From: Henckelia pumila
Lineage: Eukaryota; Streptophyta; Magnoliopsida; Lamiales; Gesneriaceae
Assembly: GCF_033568475.1 (NCBI RefSeq)
Contig: NC_133123.1
Coordinates: 128,808,930 to 128,872,929, forward strand
Direction of reading: 5' to 3'
DNA: 64,000 bases
The notes beneath the pieces are model-generated. The model was not told where the DNA came from, did no database searches, and saw only the letters and a list, made by a program, of their open reading frames with translations. Positions 24,661-38,577 of this stretch are shown in pieces. Both the position numbers and the translations under genes were made by a program. The stretch's first letter is position 1, and each line of letters starts with the position of its first letter.

Positions 24661-26440
24661 GATATGTTGAACCATAGATTGGGCCTTACAACGAGATTGC
24701 ATGCCTGATATAATAATATTGGGTCTTACTGCAAGATTGCATGCCCAATATCTGTGAAATAAAGGCCCAAACAAAAATACCAGACAATAGAAGTATAATA
24801 TAATATGGGGTTAATTAAACATATGAATTCACATAAAAAAATTTATTATGACATATCTCAGATTTTGTCATAACAAGAATAACTTAGTAAAAAATAAAAA
24901 TACGAGAAGACTTATCTTTATTTCTCGCGTCGTCGAGTAGAGGCGTGAACCTAAGGTGCTCGATAGTAAGTGACATGAGTTAAGTCCAGCCAAGGTTTAA
25001 TTAAGAGACCGAAAAACACTACAAAAGACATAATGAGAGACCACAAGTGTATTGTCACTTTGGTATATTTGTGAAGATATGTCACTTGTCTTTGAGACAT
25101 TTGTCATTGCATTAAAATACTTGCCACGTGAAGCTTGTGAAGAAGTATCAAGAATAATAACCGGGTTAAATAACAACATATAATTTAAGCGAGAAAATCA
25201 TGAGATTATGTGCATGCATCATTATCCAAAGAAATGAACTTTGATAATAAAAAAAAACATCAGCCCATAATTCGACCTAACATAAATTTTCAAGGGAGTA
25301 AAACTCGATTTCACTAAACTCCACAAAACTTTAGAGGATACACTGTTAAAATTCCAGAGTAAAATGAAAATAACAGTCTTAATCTGTAGAGTTTTCTACA
25401 GGTCCATATAATACTCGGAAGTTTTTAAACATTACCGAGACATGCATGTCGTGGTCATGAATCAATGTTTTGAAGGCCAAATAAAACAAAGTAGCCGAAC
25501 CAAATGATAATTTAAGAAATTAAAATATTGAGTGCAAGTATGTAGTGGCTTCCGCTGGCAAAACCTTAATTGGGCTAAGACAAATGCACGAAGCTATGGA
25601 TATATGATAATCGAGACTACATCAGCGATGGTCTGCATAGAAATTGGGAATTTTTCTCAAACTTTATGTATTTGTATAATCAATCAAGGAGAGATCGTGT
25701 GTACCTTGTTTCCTTTTGAGAGAATAATTTACTACTCAAACCTGGTTCAGGAATTTTATAGGCACCGTGACGAGCAGCTCATACACGTCGAAAGGGCGGA
25801 AGAGTCCAGGCAACTAACATATGGCACGATCTAAGAGCATCACCTTGTAGTTCAAATAAAGTACTGAAAACTAAGTTTCATGGTACGGAACGTTGCTTGA
25901 AGCCTGAGCGAATGGTACAACCCATGAGGAAATCGTTGTTGTCTTCCTCTATGTTTTCCGGGTTGCATGGTGGTTTACGGTGTATGCTCGGTCTTGACAC
26001 GCTGGGGGTGCATTATAAATCAGAACTTATGTGAGCGCACAAGGCAGAGACAACGACTCGGACCATGTCCCTTCATGGTAAGCAACAGTGAATGTGGCTA
26101 GCTGACAAGTAGCGGGGATTCCATATATATACATGAGGAAGCGAGACTGGGCTTGGCGGCAAACAAGATTTTAGTGAAATTCTACAAAGTCAGCTTTCGC
26201 TAGGATTTTGTAACTAGGGATTTTTGTTTTGGGTTATTTCGTGGAAGGTGCTATAGGCGAAGGGGAAATAGCTGTGGAGGATTGACGGCAGTGTTGTCCA
26301 GGAAGTTTAAGATGATTGAATATTGTCCTCACGATAATGTTTGTCTCCACCGTAGATCAACAAAAACTTTGTTGCAAAAATTTTTATTGGAAGCCTCCTT
26401 TTTTTTTTTTTTCAACCGTAGAGAACATGGGAATAGATTT

Positions 26441-26460
26441 CGTTCCCACAGACGGCGCCA
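26441..26460 (-). other. Primer-binding site of the LARD-like element
   Basis: Minus-strand TGGCGCCGTCTGTGGGAACG, two bases inside the 5' LTR. The TGGCGCC start is the classic PBS form found in several plant LTR elements. Confidence 0.75.
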
Positions 26461-26462
26461 AT

Positions 26463-27096
26463 TGATGATGTCGAAATTTTACCTCGGGTTCGGTCTGATA
26501 GAATGGATCCTCCAATTCTCCAATTAAACAAATCGGGTCGAGTATCAATAATATCTGCAAGAGCAACAACTAGGTCAGGGGGCGCCGAAAGTGTTTTCGG
26601 CGTGACCCCTCCGATGCCTAAGTCAGTGTCTTGAAGGCAGAGGGTATGATTAATATGAAAACTGAGAGATATGAGTGCGTGAATGTAAAAGTGAGGGTGA
26701 ATGTATGATGAATGATGATTAGTGAATAATGAATAATGATTAATGAAAAAAAACAACTATAACAATACCTGTATTTATAGGGAAGAATAATAAGTTACCT
26801 GGTAGAATTATAACATGTCCTGGACTAAGACTCTTCATCCATTGGTCCCTTTATAAGCTTATCTCTATCTCGTGAATATTTGAAAAGATCCAAGCTTATC
26901 TCATACATATCAGAATCCTAGTTGAACTAGAAAAGGTTACCTGCGGCCCATTAGAAACTGCCTATGTCGGCCCATAATGACCAGCCTTGATCAAAGTCCA
27001 ACATAGCCCAAACTGGGATGGACATTGACATGTTGGGCCATATCGGGTAGACCCATTATAAACGGGCTTGGGTTGAAATATTTTCTCGGGATAACA
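26463..27096 (-). repeat. LTR (5' LTR of the LARD-like element)
   Basis: Right-hand long terminal repeat, 5' in the element's orientation; its inner end abuts the primer-binding site at 26441-26460. Confidence 0.88.
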
Positions 27097-28614
27097 GATT
27101 TTAATATTTTTGAGAAATAAATCTGATTTCAGTACATCGAGTAATTAACAGAGACGAAAAAAAAAAGAGAAGGTTTTTAGGATTTTCAAACAATAAAAAT
27201 AAGACGTCATAATATATAATATTTAGTAAAGAATACGCCTTTAATATGATTGAGTTAGAAATAAGTAAATTCCTTCGGAGGTGGACATGGCTTGGCTAGT
27301 TAACGTGGTGGATCCTATAGTGGATACACAAATAAATCAGATCCTTCACGTTCTCTAAAGCTGAAATACGTCGTGCGATATGCATCGATGCGATATTACT
27401 AGTTATCCGAGGTACAAATATTACGCAACTTTTATTTTTAGTCCATGGTGAATTACTAGTTATCCGAGGTACAAATATTATATGACATAAACTTTTTTTA
27501 TGTATAGGTAGCTACGAACTTTTTATTGATTGTGCAAACAGTCACAATCCTCAAAAAAACTTGAGATGCTATGGAATGTGAGCAAAAGAAATCAGAAAGC
27601 GCCTACACAAACTAACAATATCAAATTTTATTCACATCTGTCGTTCGACTAATTTTGTATCCTATAGTATTTCTTGTTTTTGCTTCTTCATCCCATTCAT
27701 CTTTTATTTGGATGAATGGTGTATTTCCTGCGTGACTAGTTAGACTTGTAAGGAACAATTATAGTTAATAATATTACAAGTTTCTCCTTTTGAAAAAATA
27801 AGTAAATTCCCATTGTATTACTATATTTAGCTTGAAGGGGAATGTAAGACGTGATAAATAAATACTCACTCACGTGGCCGAGGGACCAAATTTTTATTCA
27901 TTCATTTACTAAAAAACAATCAACATTTGAGTCTACGACTTGTATTATACCCACTGGTCAAGTCAAAATTGGACGCAAAATACGTTTGAATTCAACATTC
28001 ACTAGCCATCTCAAGACCAGGAAAAAAAGAAGAAAAGAATGAAGAAAATCTATCCTACTGATTTGTTAAATAACAAGATTTCTGGCTATACGACAAACAG
28101 AAACCAGAAAGGTACAGATAAAGATAAAGATAAAGATAAAGATGGATGTTCAACAAATCTCAGATTGGACCTTTTCTTAGTTCTAATAAGATGAGGTGTA
28201 ATGTAATTCTCCGATAGTAACATAAACTTTGCCGCTAGTGTCAAATGCTCAAAGCATAAAATATGATTAATAAGCAAAATTAGTTTCACTTCAGTTCAGA
28301 GGCAGGAAACAGAAGAGTTACATTGAGGCACAGCCTACTGAAATCGACATGATAATTAAGTCTCGGAAATGGTCGTCGTTCTCTACAAGCTTAACAGGCA
28401 ACCATAGATATCCGATGGGGGTGAAACACCACCTTAGACGCAGTAGACAGAAAACTAATAACATAAATGCCACGAAATACTTTTAGAAAGTTTTGGAATC
28501 TATGCAATGGGTTTATATGTAGAGAGAGAGAAGAGAAGAGAAGAGAAGAGAAGAGACGAGAAGAGAGAGGTGTTTATCAGAAAATCAGCTCATGACAGAA
28601 ACTCGGCAAATAGA
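27097..28614. other. Intergenic with a short duplication and microsatellites
   Basis: A block of about 28 bp (TTACTAGTTATCCGAGGTAC then AAATATTA) occurs at about 27397 and again at about 27453. An (AAAGAT)n run lies near 28110-28141 and a (GAGAA)n run at 28525-28568, the latter probably in the 3' UTR of the minus-strand CID gene. No other gene seen. Confidence 0.55.
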
Positions 28615-31600
28615 TCAGTGCATGGACTGGCGTGGTGCACGAGGTCGCACGGGGGTCTTCGATGGGCTTACCCTGCAAAGGGTATCAAGATGAGACCAAT
28701 TTGTCGTAAGAAAGAGAGGTGGTGGGAACAAATGAAATGGTGTAAAGGGAATGAATCAAACCTTATGGGCAGCAATCCTAAGACTGCACCACTGCAGTTA
28801 AGAGCAGCGATTGCACTTTCAGCCTGCCAAACGATAAATGCTTAGGTTGAAATTGAATATCATCTCAAGTTGCAACAAGAAGATGACTGAAAATCTTTCC
28901 CACACCCGCACCATCCCCCTCCTATAAAACCGCCAAAAAAGAAAGGGGCTTGCATAGTGACAACAATGTACTAGCAGTCTCTAATTGCACAAGAAAATCA
29001 AGGATTCCACCATAAATCAAGATCCGATGTTGAATGAAATAAATAAGAAAAAGTGCCCAAAAGACACTACCCAGGAACATGCCAGAATACTTGATGGTTT
29101 CCTCTGAAGAGGACGATCAAAACCAAAACTGAAAAATCGAGGAAAGGGGCTGATAAATGGGCATCGAAAACATAATTCCCGACAAGAAAGCAATTTCTTT
29201 AAACTCATCCACCAAATTATATGCAAAATGAAAAAAATGATGCTAATACGCGAAACGAAATTATGGAAATAGAACAATGAGGTTCAAAGATAATCGAGTC
29301 CAAAGTTAAGATCATCAACGCAAACTTGCTTGTCACCAGAAAATTAAAAAGTTAAGACAACAACGATTGTTTGACAAACATCCGAAGTTCCCAAGGAATG
29401 AGTTGGAATTAAATTATAAAAAACTTATCAGGTTTTTCTTAAATAAAATCGAAAAACTACATAAACCCTTCAGCTCTTTACCCCTGAACAAACCACAAAA
29501 GCTATACTCTTAAGACCTCGTGCACAAATTCCAAATAAGTTGATAAGATTGTAAATGACATTCATTGATATGTAAAGAGACTATTTATGCTAGTAAATAG
29601 ACTTTCCATGAAGTTAAAATGGCGCACAGTGGATGGAATCTATGTCCTGACAAAAGGAGAATAAAACAGGATGCCTTTCCCATTGAATCGATAAAAGTTC
29701 CGTTAATGTAGAAAATTTTCCATTGAATGTGGCTAAATTATCATTCCCATATATCACAAGAGATCATTTTCTAGCGTAGATTTCTCCACAGGGAAAAGAT
29801 CAGCACCCAAAACTTATCCAATATCATATGTTAAAACTAACCAGCAAGATCTTGAAACAAGCGTTTCTTACCATAATAAACTCCACGAAAGCTATACGAG
29901 TAGAGTGATGAAAGTCACCAAGCAACCTCAATCGATGAACCTGAATCAAATAATTAAATCCATGGGATGGTTAAATTATCGAGAAAAGAGTTAATTCCAA
30001 GTTATCGAATGGGCGTAGACATACCTCACCACAAATGGACTCAAAGAAGAGTTTGACATCAGCTTGAGTAACCTGCATTCAACAAGCAAATAGATCAATG
30101 TTCTGTAAATACTTATCATCATTCATCAACATGTCAAATGTACAGTAAACTCCACAACTACCTTTTTATCAATGTTTGTACAGTAAATAGTTCTAGCACA
30201 CATCTCCCTTTCATCCTCAGACTAGTGGCACAATAACAGATTTTGAGTTAGTGTTTAATCCTTCAAATAAACACATGTTACAGGTAACATGTAAAGGAAG
30301 TAAATTCTCACCCTAGGTAATAATGTTGGATTAACTGGTGCAATTGCAGTTTTGGAAGGCAGCACTCTCACAGGATAATATCCAAGCATAGTTCCTGCCA
30401 AACTCAAAGCATTTCTAGCCCCTTCTGCAAGTTGTTCCAGAGAATGTCACGTGATACAACTCTGTTAAATACTGTAATAGTCGCCAAATAACTGGCCAAG
30501 TTACCTTCATCCGTGAATTCAACAAACGCAAAACGCAGAACCGAATTAGGGTCGCCACAAACACGGCAGTCCACCACCTTCATTGAGAAACGCAAAGTAA
30601 AAACGCTTGAAACATGTACCATGTAAGAAATGCCGATTCGAACCACGGGGTTTAAGGAATAGTTACTGACAGGCACTTACCTGTCCACAATTAATGAAAA
30701 GAGCAGCAAGTTGCTCTTCTGTAACCTGTATTTCAAACAAGACATGCTGTTACTAAAAACTATCAGAGGTACTGGAATAACACAAACCTCAAAATCTAAA
30801 TTCTATGTACCTGATGATCGATGTCAGATACATACACAGTCCTCCGGATCACATCATCGCTTTGAGCCATGCTTCGGCTATTCATCCTCCGTTTCCCCTG
30901 AGGATAGCCATTTCTCTTCTGTACATAATAAACCATAAGCAAAATAAAATAAAAAACCTTCCTTAAGCCCTATAGCAAAACACGATTAGAATGGTGAAAG
31001 GCAATTACCCATTACTATAGTTCATTCAAACCCATTGAGTTAATGTGATTAAAAAAAATTAATCTTCATCAAGCAAATAATGAAACATACAGTTATATAA
31101 CCTGATTATTACAATGAAACATCAAAATAAGAACCAAAAAAAGGTGAGAAACCTTTTCAAGAATTGAATAGAAACCCTTTTGGCTGGAGAAAAAATTGCC
31201 AAATAAAATACCAACCCTTCTGAAAGAATTTCCTGTTGGAGCTCCCGAGTTAGCATGCTGCTGCAATAAAAAGCCGTTGGCGCTGTACCCAAAGTGACCT
31301 GCAGCCGCCGCAGCAACATGTGGCGGCGCCATCAGCAACCTGTGGTGGCCGCCGCTGCTAAAGGCGGCCAGCGACGGTGGCACAAATTCTTCCGCCATCG
31401 GGTTCAGTTTGGACAGCATTTCCTCTAAATCTCTCATTTCCCTCTTAAACGCCTCCCCTCCATCAGCATCCCCGTTAATTTTCTTCTCCAGAGACACTCC
31501 ATTGGCGTTGATGGCGTGCTGCTGCAGCTGATGATGGCCGTTGGATATTTTCTGCTGCATCAGATGGTAGCTCTGATCGGTGGGCTTCGTTGACTTTTGG

Positions 31601-31716
31601 GAATCACCAGCGGCTTTCGTTGACTGCTGATGATGATCCCCAGCGCCTCCGTGCTGCGCCACATCCCGATTCGATGACGTCACCGCGTGAACCCCAGCAT
31701 CTTCCACCACCGCCAT
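28615..31716 (-). CDS. CID: CID-type RNA-binding protein (PAM2 plus two RRMs), 10 exons, about 378 aa
   Basis: Exons on the minus strand: 31716-31216, 30918-30811, 30725-30681, 30577-30505, 30424-30312, 30221-30162, 30072-30025, 29940-29872, 28823-28762, 28672-28615. All splice sites are GT-AG and phases match. PAM2 motif LSKLNPMAEEFVPPSL (about 101-116) binds the MLLE (CTC) domain of poly(A)-binding protein. A basic KRNGYPQGKRRMNSR stretch follows. RRM1 (about 190-265) shows RTVYVSDI and LRFAFVEF; RRM2 (about 290-360) shows RTIYCTNI and TRIAFVEF. It matches the plant CID8-13 group (CTC-interacting domain proteins), thought to act in mRNA translation or turnover. The N-terminus is low-complexity, rich in His and Gln. 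The intron between exons 8 and 9 is unusually long (about 1.05 kb). The ATG at 31716 is the first in frame; the frame extends slightly upstream without an ATG. Confidence 0.93.
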
Positions 31717-32000
31717 GATCAAAACCCTTCAGAAGAATTTTCTCTACTAAATTTTTTTTCTTTATCTCTCGTATTTTCTACACGGTTCTGCCATAAAACA
31801 AACACCCAAAAAAGCAAGAAACCAACACCGAAATTAATTATCTACTTACATCGATCAAACCATCAAATTTTTTCTCTTTTCCACAAATCCAAAAAAAAAA
31901 TTAAAAAAAACAATCATTTTTTTTACCTGATGGATGAGTTCTAAACGGCTGCCATTGAACAAAATAACTGGAAGATCGCGAGCCAAGAAAAATATCAAAC
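31717..32000 (-). other. 5' leader and probable leader intron of the CID gene
   Basis: On the minus strand CCATCAG followed by GTAAAAAAAATG (about 31928) reads as a donor, and CTTCTGAAG just before GGTTTTGATC and the ATG reads as the acceptor. This suggests a leader intron of about 190 bases with the first exon upstream near 31930-32030. Confidence 0.45.
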
Positions 32001-32029
32001 TAGAGAAAGAAAACAGAGCAAAACTTTTT

Positions 32030-33530
32030 TTAATTTAGTATTTGTTTTATAGTATTCAGAATATTTTACTGAGTCTGAGAGGAGAACATAACATATATTA
32101 TGTAGAAAATGAAAAAGTAGTACTACTATGTATATATGTAGAGAGAGAGACGCAAATGTTTTAGTGAGATAAAATAAAGCAAATAGTGTGTGTTTTCTTA
32201 GGATCGTCCGTTTTGGCTCTTTTTTTAATTTTAATTTTTATTTTTCGCTTTGTTCACCACGTCCCAAAACACCACTGCTGATGCCAGTCTCACAGAAACT
32301 ATTATTATTATTTATCCAACACACATTAATTTAGCAGTAAAATCACAAAAACTTACGAATCCGAAACGAGATTCGGAGTTCGAGATTCAACTGTAACGAA
32401 CATATAGATTTTGTGAGACAGATGATATGTCTATATATATAATGAAAATTAATTTTTCACATACCTTTTGCTAAAAAAAAAATTAATTTTTATGTTATAG
32501 ACTTTTTTTTTTTATTGAAAATTAAAAATTTCCTACCACGAGTGTTTTTGTTATTGGATTAGGGGTAGAGTAGATGATGGTAAAGTCGCGGTGGATCGTA
32601 CTATTCAGATTGATGACATTTATGTATGCTCCAAAGTTTAATGCATGTGGACCCAAATCTATTAAGTAGGCATCATCAATTCAATTTTATATTTTTAGAG
32701 TTGGATTTATGTGATTTTGTTGAAAATTATGGATGGGATACGTTGATTTAAGTACAATTTACATCTAGTTTTCTTTTTGGCATTAATGAATATTATTGTT
32801 TTAGTATGATATAATGATCACACAAGAAAATTCATTAAATTGTTTTACAAGTCATATTTGTGATACGATCTACTATTCGATTTGACTAATGAAAAAAATA
32901 TTATTTTTTAATGTATATGTGAATTGAGTCCACTCATCTCAAAAATATATATATCCGTGACACTGTTGCTACTAAAATCAAGTCAATCTTTGGTAATCAT
33001 CGTAACAAAAACAAGTACATAACTACACATTCTAATATTCTACAACGAATTATTTCGTTATATTTATATCTAATGAATTAAAATTTAAAATATTAAAATA
33101 CATTGTATTATATGAGTTAAAAAGGCTAGATGCACATTGCGACATCATTAATAGGAAAAAAAATTCACATGACATGATATTCATCCATACCAACTTAAAA
33201 TGATTTCTTTTATTCTCCTATGTATCGTGCATCACTGATTAACGATAATTTTATTATAAGTAAAACAAGGAATGGTCTAAATATTTTCTCTTGTGAATTA
33301 AAGAAATAAGTTGTGCTCTGAAAATTAGTGAAATATATGTTTGATTTATAAAATATTTGGAAGTATATCCTTGTTTATTTTTTCTGGGAAAAAAACACTT
33401 ATTTGCAATCTGATGGCTCATTAATTGTCGTCCATGGTTATGAGAGAATTATGATAATTGGATCGAGTGAGAATTATTTTTTCTTTGATTTTCATTTGCA
33501 CCTGTAAATTTACACACACACACATTTATC
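32030..33530. other. Intergenic, AT-rich
   Basis: No gene. Decayed members of the GAGACGG-type repeat at about 32400-32475 and 32870-32960. A short AGAGAGAGA run near 32140. Confidence 0.5.
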
Positions 33531-33650
<120 letters not shown>

Positions 33651-34455
33651 CTATACTGTTAATTAAAGGAAAGTGATAAATAATAACTGGATTTTAGTGA
33701 GGCCTTTTTTAATATATCAGTAATGCACTTAGTTATTTTTTTTTTGTGTTTTCCAAATTTCGTGTTTTTTTTGTATTTTTACAGATATTCTTATTTTATA
33801 ATTTGATTAAAAAATTTATGAAACAAAAATAAATTAAAAATAAAATGATGATTGTAAAAATAGGTAACGTGTATTCTGAGACACTAGTATTAAATAACAA
33901 TAATCTCTATAATAGAGACAAAATTATTTCCTGATCTAGTTTGTTGTATTTTTTCCTCCCATTTTCATTTTTATTAATTTTTTGGAGCTTACATTTTATT
34001 ATTTAAAATTTCTCTATCGTTAATATTCAAAAATATGGTATGAATTTTTTTTGGATATAATGATTCAAATTATAGTATCACCCTTCAATTGATTATATAA
34101 TTATGATATTATCTTTATTTAAATATAAAACAAATTAATTGTAAAATATATGTAATTACGCAATGTCGATACAGATATATTGCATGAATTTATATATGTA
34201 AAATAGATTAACTCGGGTCATACTTGCAATATGTGAAAAAAAATTAATACTTTTAACATAAAAGTAATATTTTTTCATAGTTCAGGTCGGTGTGAAGATC
34301 TGTTCATAATTTTGACTCATAAAACTATTTCAAGAGACCGTTTGTGATGTGACATTATTTTATTGGACCTACAATTTATCACATATTTATCACATCCAAT
34401 ATAATAGTGTCACATCATTGGTGGGCATGATAGGTGGGCACTTGAAAGAAACTCT

Positions 34456-34517
<62 letters not shown>

Positions 34518-36890
34518 CGTGTGTGTGTGTGTGTGTGAAAGGACATGGAATTGGATGAGCCAGGAAAGAATCCTATGAGCAATTGACATGAATCGTTGGT
34601 GGTACTATTTTCCGCAAACGCCACTGCCATGTTCCACGTGTATTTGGCATTTTGCGTTACTGTTTTTTTTTTTATATATAAAAAATAAATAATTATTATC
34701 ATTAATATATTTTGTTTTTTTATATCATTTATTAATATAATATTAACTAAAATCATTTTGCCAAATTGGCAGTGTATTTGGCAATTGGCTCTTTCGAATT
34801 AGGTGGTAATAAGGGAATCGGAATCCTGCCGAGTATGTACCACAAATACATTCATTATATTTATACATTAATGATCGGACACACGCGTGCGTGGTGTGTG
34901 TGACAGAATTTTATATTTCAAATTTCTGGTTGAATTATGGTATTTTTATAGGTTTAAATAAAAATTATTAATTTTCACGGGAAATATAGAAAAAAACACA
35001 ATGTTAATTTTCAGATTACCAGTAATTATAAAAAAAAAATCAATTGTTATTGTTAATTATGATTAAATCAGGCAATTGAATTGAAAAGGGGCTGCGAAAA
35101 GTGGAACAAGTTACAGAATCTTTTAAATTTACCCCAAAAAAAAAATTACAAAATCAAAGTAATGAAAAGTGAAATGGGCAAAAGATCTTGACGTTTATCT
35201 AGTGCGATTTATCATACTAACTTGATTGGTAGGTTATTGTATTAGTTCGACAGTTTATTTACCTTCATAAAATAACGATTGCGGGTTCACACATAATAAA
35301 ACAATAAATAAATAAAGATGAATAATTCGCTCTTATATCAAATCAGGTTGCCCCTGTCCAATTAAACTTGTAAATTTCAAAAAACAACTCCAATGTTTAA
35401 GAAATTGGATAAACATGTATATTTTACGTAAGGGAATGAAACTGGCAAAATATTCACGCCACTATGATCTTGCAATCATCATAATTAAGGGATGCCAACA
35501 AGTCAATAACAAAAGAATTAACATATGGGGAGTGTTGGATGTAAATTAAGCAAATCTATGCTCCACGATACATAAGATACACAGTGATTAATTGAACTTT
35601 AATGAATTTTACATAAAACTTAGGATCTTTCTCATAATCCCATCCATTATGGTTAACAAACAAAATACAAACGATCGAATTGATTTTTCCCTTGAAAAAA
35701 CTTATCTACTCTCTCTGGTGTCATTTCAAGTGAAAAATGCATATGTCCCAAAGCCAAAGGGTTCGGTGAGTATTTAAACATGTTTTGCTGGTTGTAATAA
35801 TATACCTAATCAAAGAAGGAAGCTATTCATATCAGCCAAAGGAGATTTTAAACTATGATTTGTTTAGTTTCTTCACATCTCTGACTTTATTGGTGCTTTT
35901 AGAATATGAAAATATGAAGTTGAATTTTTTTTTTTTTTTTTAAAAAAGAATATGAAATACAAAAATAAGAAGTTGAAGAAATAGGACCTTTCATATGGGC
36001 CCACATCCAAGCGACCATCCATCAAACCTTGAATCTCAGCCATTGAAATTAATTGCAAATATATATGTGGCAGTGGTCATATTCTTGCCACCATTACCAG
36101 CAATTAATAATTGATCCCCAACCTACAAGGCACAAAAGTATTAGGCAAAGTGTTGAAAGAGACGTGAGCATATAAAAAATAAACAAAAATTATTGGGATG
36201 CGTGTTCAATGGTAAATTTTGCGGGACATATATATTTTTTTTTTGGAATATGAATAATGTTTATCCATTTTAGATTCGTGAGTTTATCTCATAAAAGACC
36301 TACTTATCAAAATAAACAAAGATGCAAAGACCTCCAATTTCAATGTCTAACCATCACTAGTTATTTCATGCCTCGAGCGTGAAACTAAATTAACTAAATA
36401 TGTTGACGATTATAAGCAGAAATTATTTTACAAAAAAAAATAATAAGAAGAAGAAAATGGGTATCATCACAGATAATGAAGTTTCTCATTCAGCGATGTT
36501 CAGCTAGAAAATGAATAAACACGTGAAAAAGAGTTATGACGTCACACGTCACTTTTTGACAAAAAAAATGTTGATTATGTTATTAGTATGATGTCACATA
36601 AATATGCTACGTACTGAAAAACTTTACAAAGAGAAAAATAAGTTGTTAGTCAGATCTACATGGATGGGAGTCGACAGCTTTCCTAAGTCCAATGTCTAAT
36701 ATCATTTGGGAAGATGATAAAATTGGACCTTGCGAAGCTTTTTGATAGATGTTGTGAATAATGACTCCTTATAAGTGGGCTCATCACACACTCAAACCCA
36801 CTATGAGCTCATACCCAAAAAAAAAAAAATATAGATCTTGAGTCCATTTCATTTGTTTGACCCATGATGATGAGAAGTTGAGATGAGTCA
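33651..36890. other. Intergenic, AT-rich, with (TA)n and (GT)n tracts
   Basis: No supported gene. A (TA)n run at about 34458-34516 is followed by a (GT)n run at about 34519-34537. A decayed GAGACGG-type repeat lies at about 34190-34350. ORFs here are short and low-complexity. Confidence 0.55.
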
Positions 36891-36899
36891 TGGTAATTG

Positions 36900-37200
36900 G
36901 TAGGTATGGAGGCGGGCTATGAGGTGTGGCAGGTGAGGAAAGGAACTAAGAGGTGTGTTTAGGATTGTCGGGTGTGCTTAGGAAACTTGAAGGTGGTGAG
37001 GAGATAAGGATATGAACAAATGAGTTGGGACAAGATAAAGAGTGTTGAATGTGGTAAAGAGTTAGTGATGATCTAAAAGAGTGTTGAGTGTGTTAAAGGA
37101 GTCTAGGCGTGCTAAAGAGATACAAATGATCGTGTAAAGGAGTCGGAGATGAATTAAAGTGAGTTGGATGTGCTAAAAAAACAAGGGCTGGTTCGTGTTC
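36900..37200. repeat. Degenerate short tandem repeat
   Basis: Repeats variants of GAGTGTTGAGTGTGTTAAAG and GAGTTGGATGTGCTAAA roughly every 30-45 bases, purine-rich on the plus strand. No coding signal. The flank to 38400 has no supported gene. A minus-strand TTGGTATCAAAGCC near 37961-37974 looks like a Met-tRNA primer-binding site, but no LTR could be matched to it. Confidence 0.4.
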
Positions 37201-38402
37201 AAGAACTGTGGATGAGCTAAATTATAGCCAGATGCATACGAGGTAGCCAATGGAGGTATACTAGGCCGGAGCTCAACCTTAGTAGACGAGTTCATAGGTA
37301 TTTAGTGAGCTCCGTACCTAGAAAAAACACATGACACTCATCTTGATCCCTGTCTAGGTGAGCTCAATGTCGGTGGTCTCCCCATTTCTCACTTGTGGTC
37401 CCCCACTTCACACTTGTAGTCTTTATTTTTGTCTTATAAATACCATATTTTTTTAAATTTCATTTGGCATTCAGTACCATACTCGGATCTTGATGGAACC
37501 TTTGTTGTGTTATCCATTATACTCAGTCTTTAACTTGAATGTAAGAGCAAATACACCGGCACGACTTCTTGCCCCTTTTTCTAGCAGTTTGTTCATGATT
37601 TCAGACCTAATTCAAGTCCGAAATCTTAGCTCCGATCAATTTAAATCACCGAATACACACCATACCTTTTTAGTGAGTATCAAATAAGATTAGAGGTGCC
37701 AAATTTGATGTTTGTCTTTGAAAACACAGGCAAACCAATGAGTAAATTTGGTTTAGCATCACATCATACCTCGAGAGAGCCAGCTCCTGAAGATTTAGAA
37801 TGATTCTAACCAAGTGAACAACAAGCATATACCATACGAGTAGTTCGAAAGCTATATTAAACAAGAAATTTTGTAATTCTCATTTGAAAATAAAATTAAA
37901 ATTAAGTTTTTTATTTTATTTGTACTACGATGAAGTTGGGATTAATCATTCGATTCAAATTGGCTTTGATACCAATTTTAAGATCGATAACTCGTTGCTT
38001 TACCAAAAATTATACATAGTGGTAATGGTGCAACTCAAATCTTTTAACTTGCAAAACTCTAGATGCATGATTCGATGACTCTATCCAACAGATATAATTA
38101 TTGATTTATTACACCTCAACAATCCTCCTTCCCCGTGAGGACTTAATTCTCATCTCCGTCCTCATACCCAAAAAATATATATATAGAAAATGTTATTTAC
38201 ACTCTAAATTTATTAATCACACTCCAACCTACATTTTAAATTCATTAAGAGACAAAGATACCCCTATTATTTTTTGTAGCATATGCACCCAATAAAACCT
38301 CTATTAGATATTCTTGTATATTATTTATAAAATTTCGTAACATGATTTTTATTTCTTTCATTTACTCTTCCCCACAATTTACTACAGTTAAAAATATTTG
38401 GA

Positions 38403-38577
38403 AAAATTATTTTTTGGTCCTGTAGGTTTGTCACTTTGCGATTTTGGTCGTCCATGTTTTCATATTTCAACTTTAGTCCGTTATCTTTATTTTTTGGCAA
38501 TTTTAGTCCTTTTTCTGATGTGGCGCTGATGTGGCACCAATACAGTGCTGATGTGAAGTTTAGTGTATAGTGTTACC
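38403..38577. mobile_element. Left arm of a foldback transposon
   Basis: The reverse complement of about 38403-38515 matches 40712-40835 (shared blocks TGAAATATGAAAACAT and GACCAAAATCGCAAAGTGAC then AAAC). The arms face each other across LTR D. This CAAAATCGCAAAGTGACAAA family is common in asterid and legume DNA as a Mutator-like foldback element (from memory). No target duplication could be fixed. Confidence 0.7.

Larger units (their letters stand above)
22894..27096 (-). mobile_element. Non-autonomous LTR retrotransposon (LARD-like) with TSD GATTT
   Basis: Two LTRs of about 635 bp (22894-23528 and 26463-27096) are nearly identical, and both flanks carry GATTT (22889-22893, 27097-27101). 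On the minus strand the LTR runs TGTTATCCCGAG... to ...CGACATCATCA. A primer-binding site follows immediately (TGGCGCCGTCTGTGGGAACG, 26441-26460). A polypurine-like AGGGAGGTACTATTG abuts the other LTR. The 2.9-kb interior has no gag, protease, RT or integrase on either strand. It holds a 67-bp minisatellite and non-coding sequence. It must have moved using enzymes of another element. High LTR identity suggests a fairly recent insertion. Confidence 0.88.

Noticed and set aside
23807..24774. Overlapping minus-strand ORFs of 194-269 aa with KPTSVASKIHNSGLKARAGP-type repeats
   Set aside because: They are the three frames of the 67-bp minisatellite. There is no start context, domain or splice support, so they are not called as genes.
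31687..31944. Plus-strand ORF at the CID leader
   Set aside because: Antisense to the CID start and leader; low complexity and no domain.
37961..37974. Possible Met-tRNA primer-binding site on the minus strand
   Set aside because: No LTR ends, PPT or internal domains could be linked to it, so it is not called as an element.
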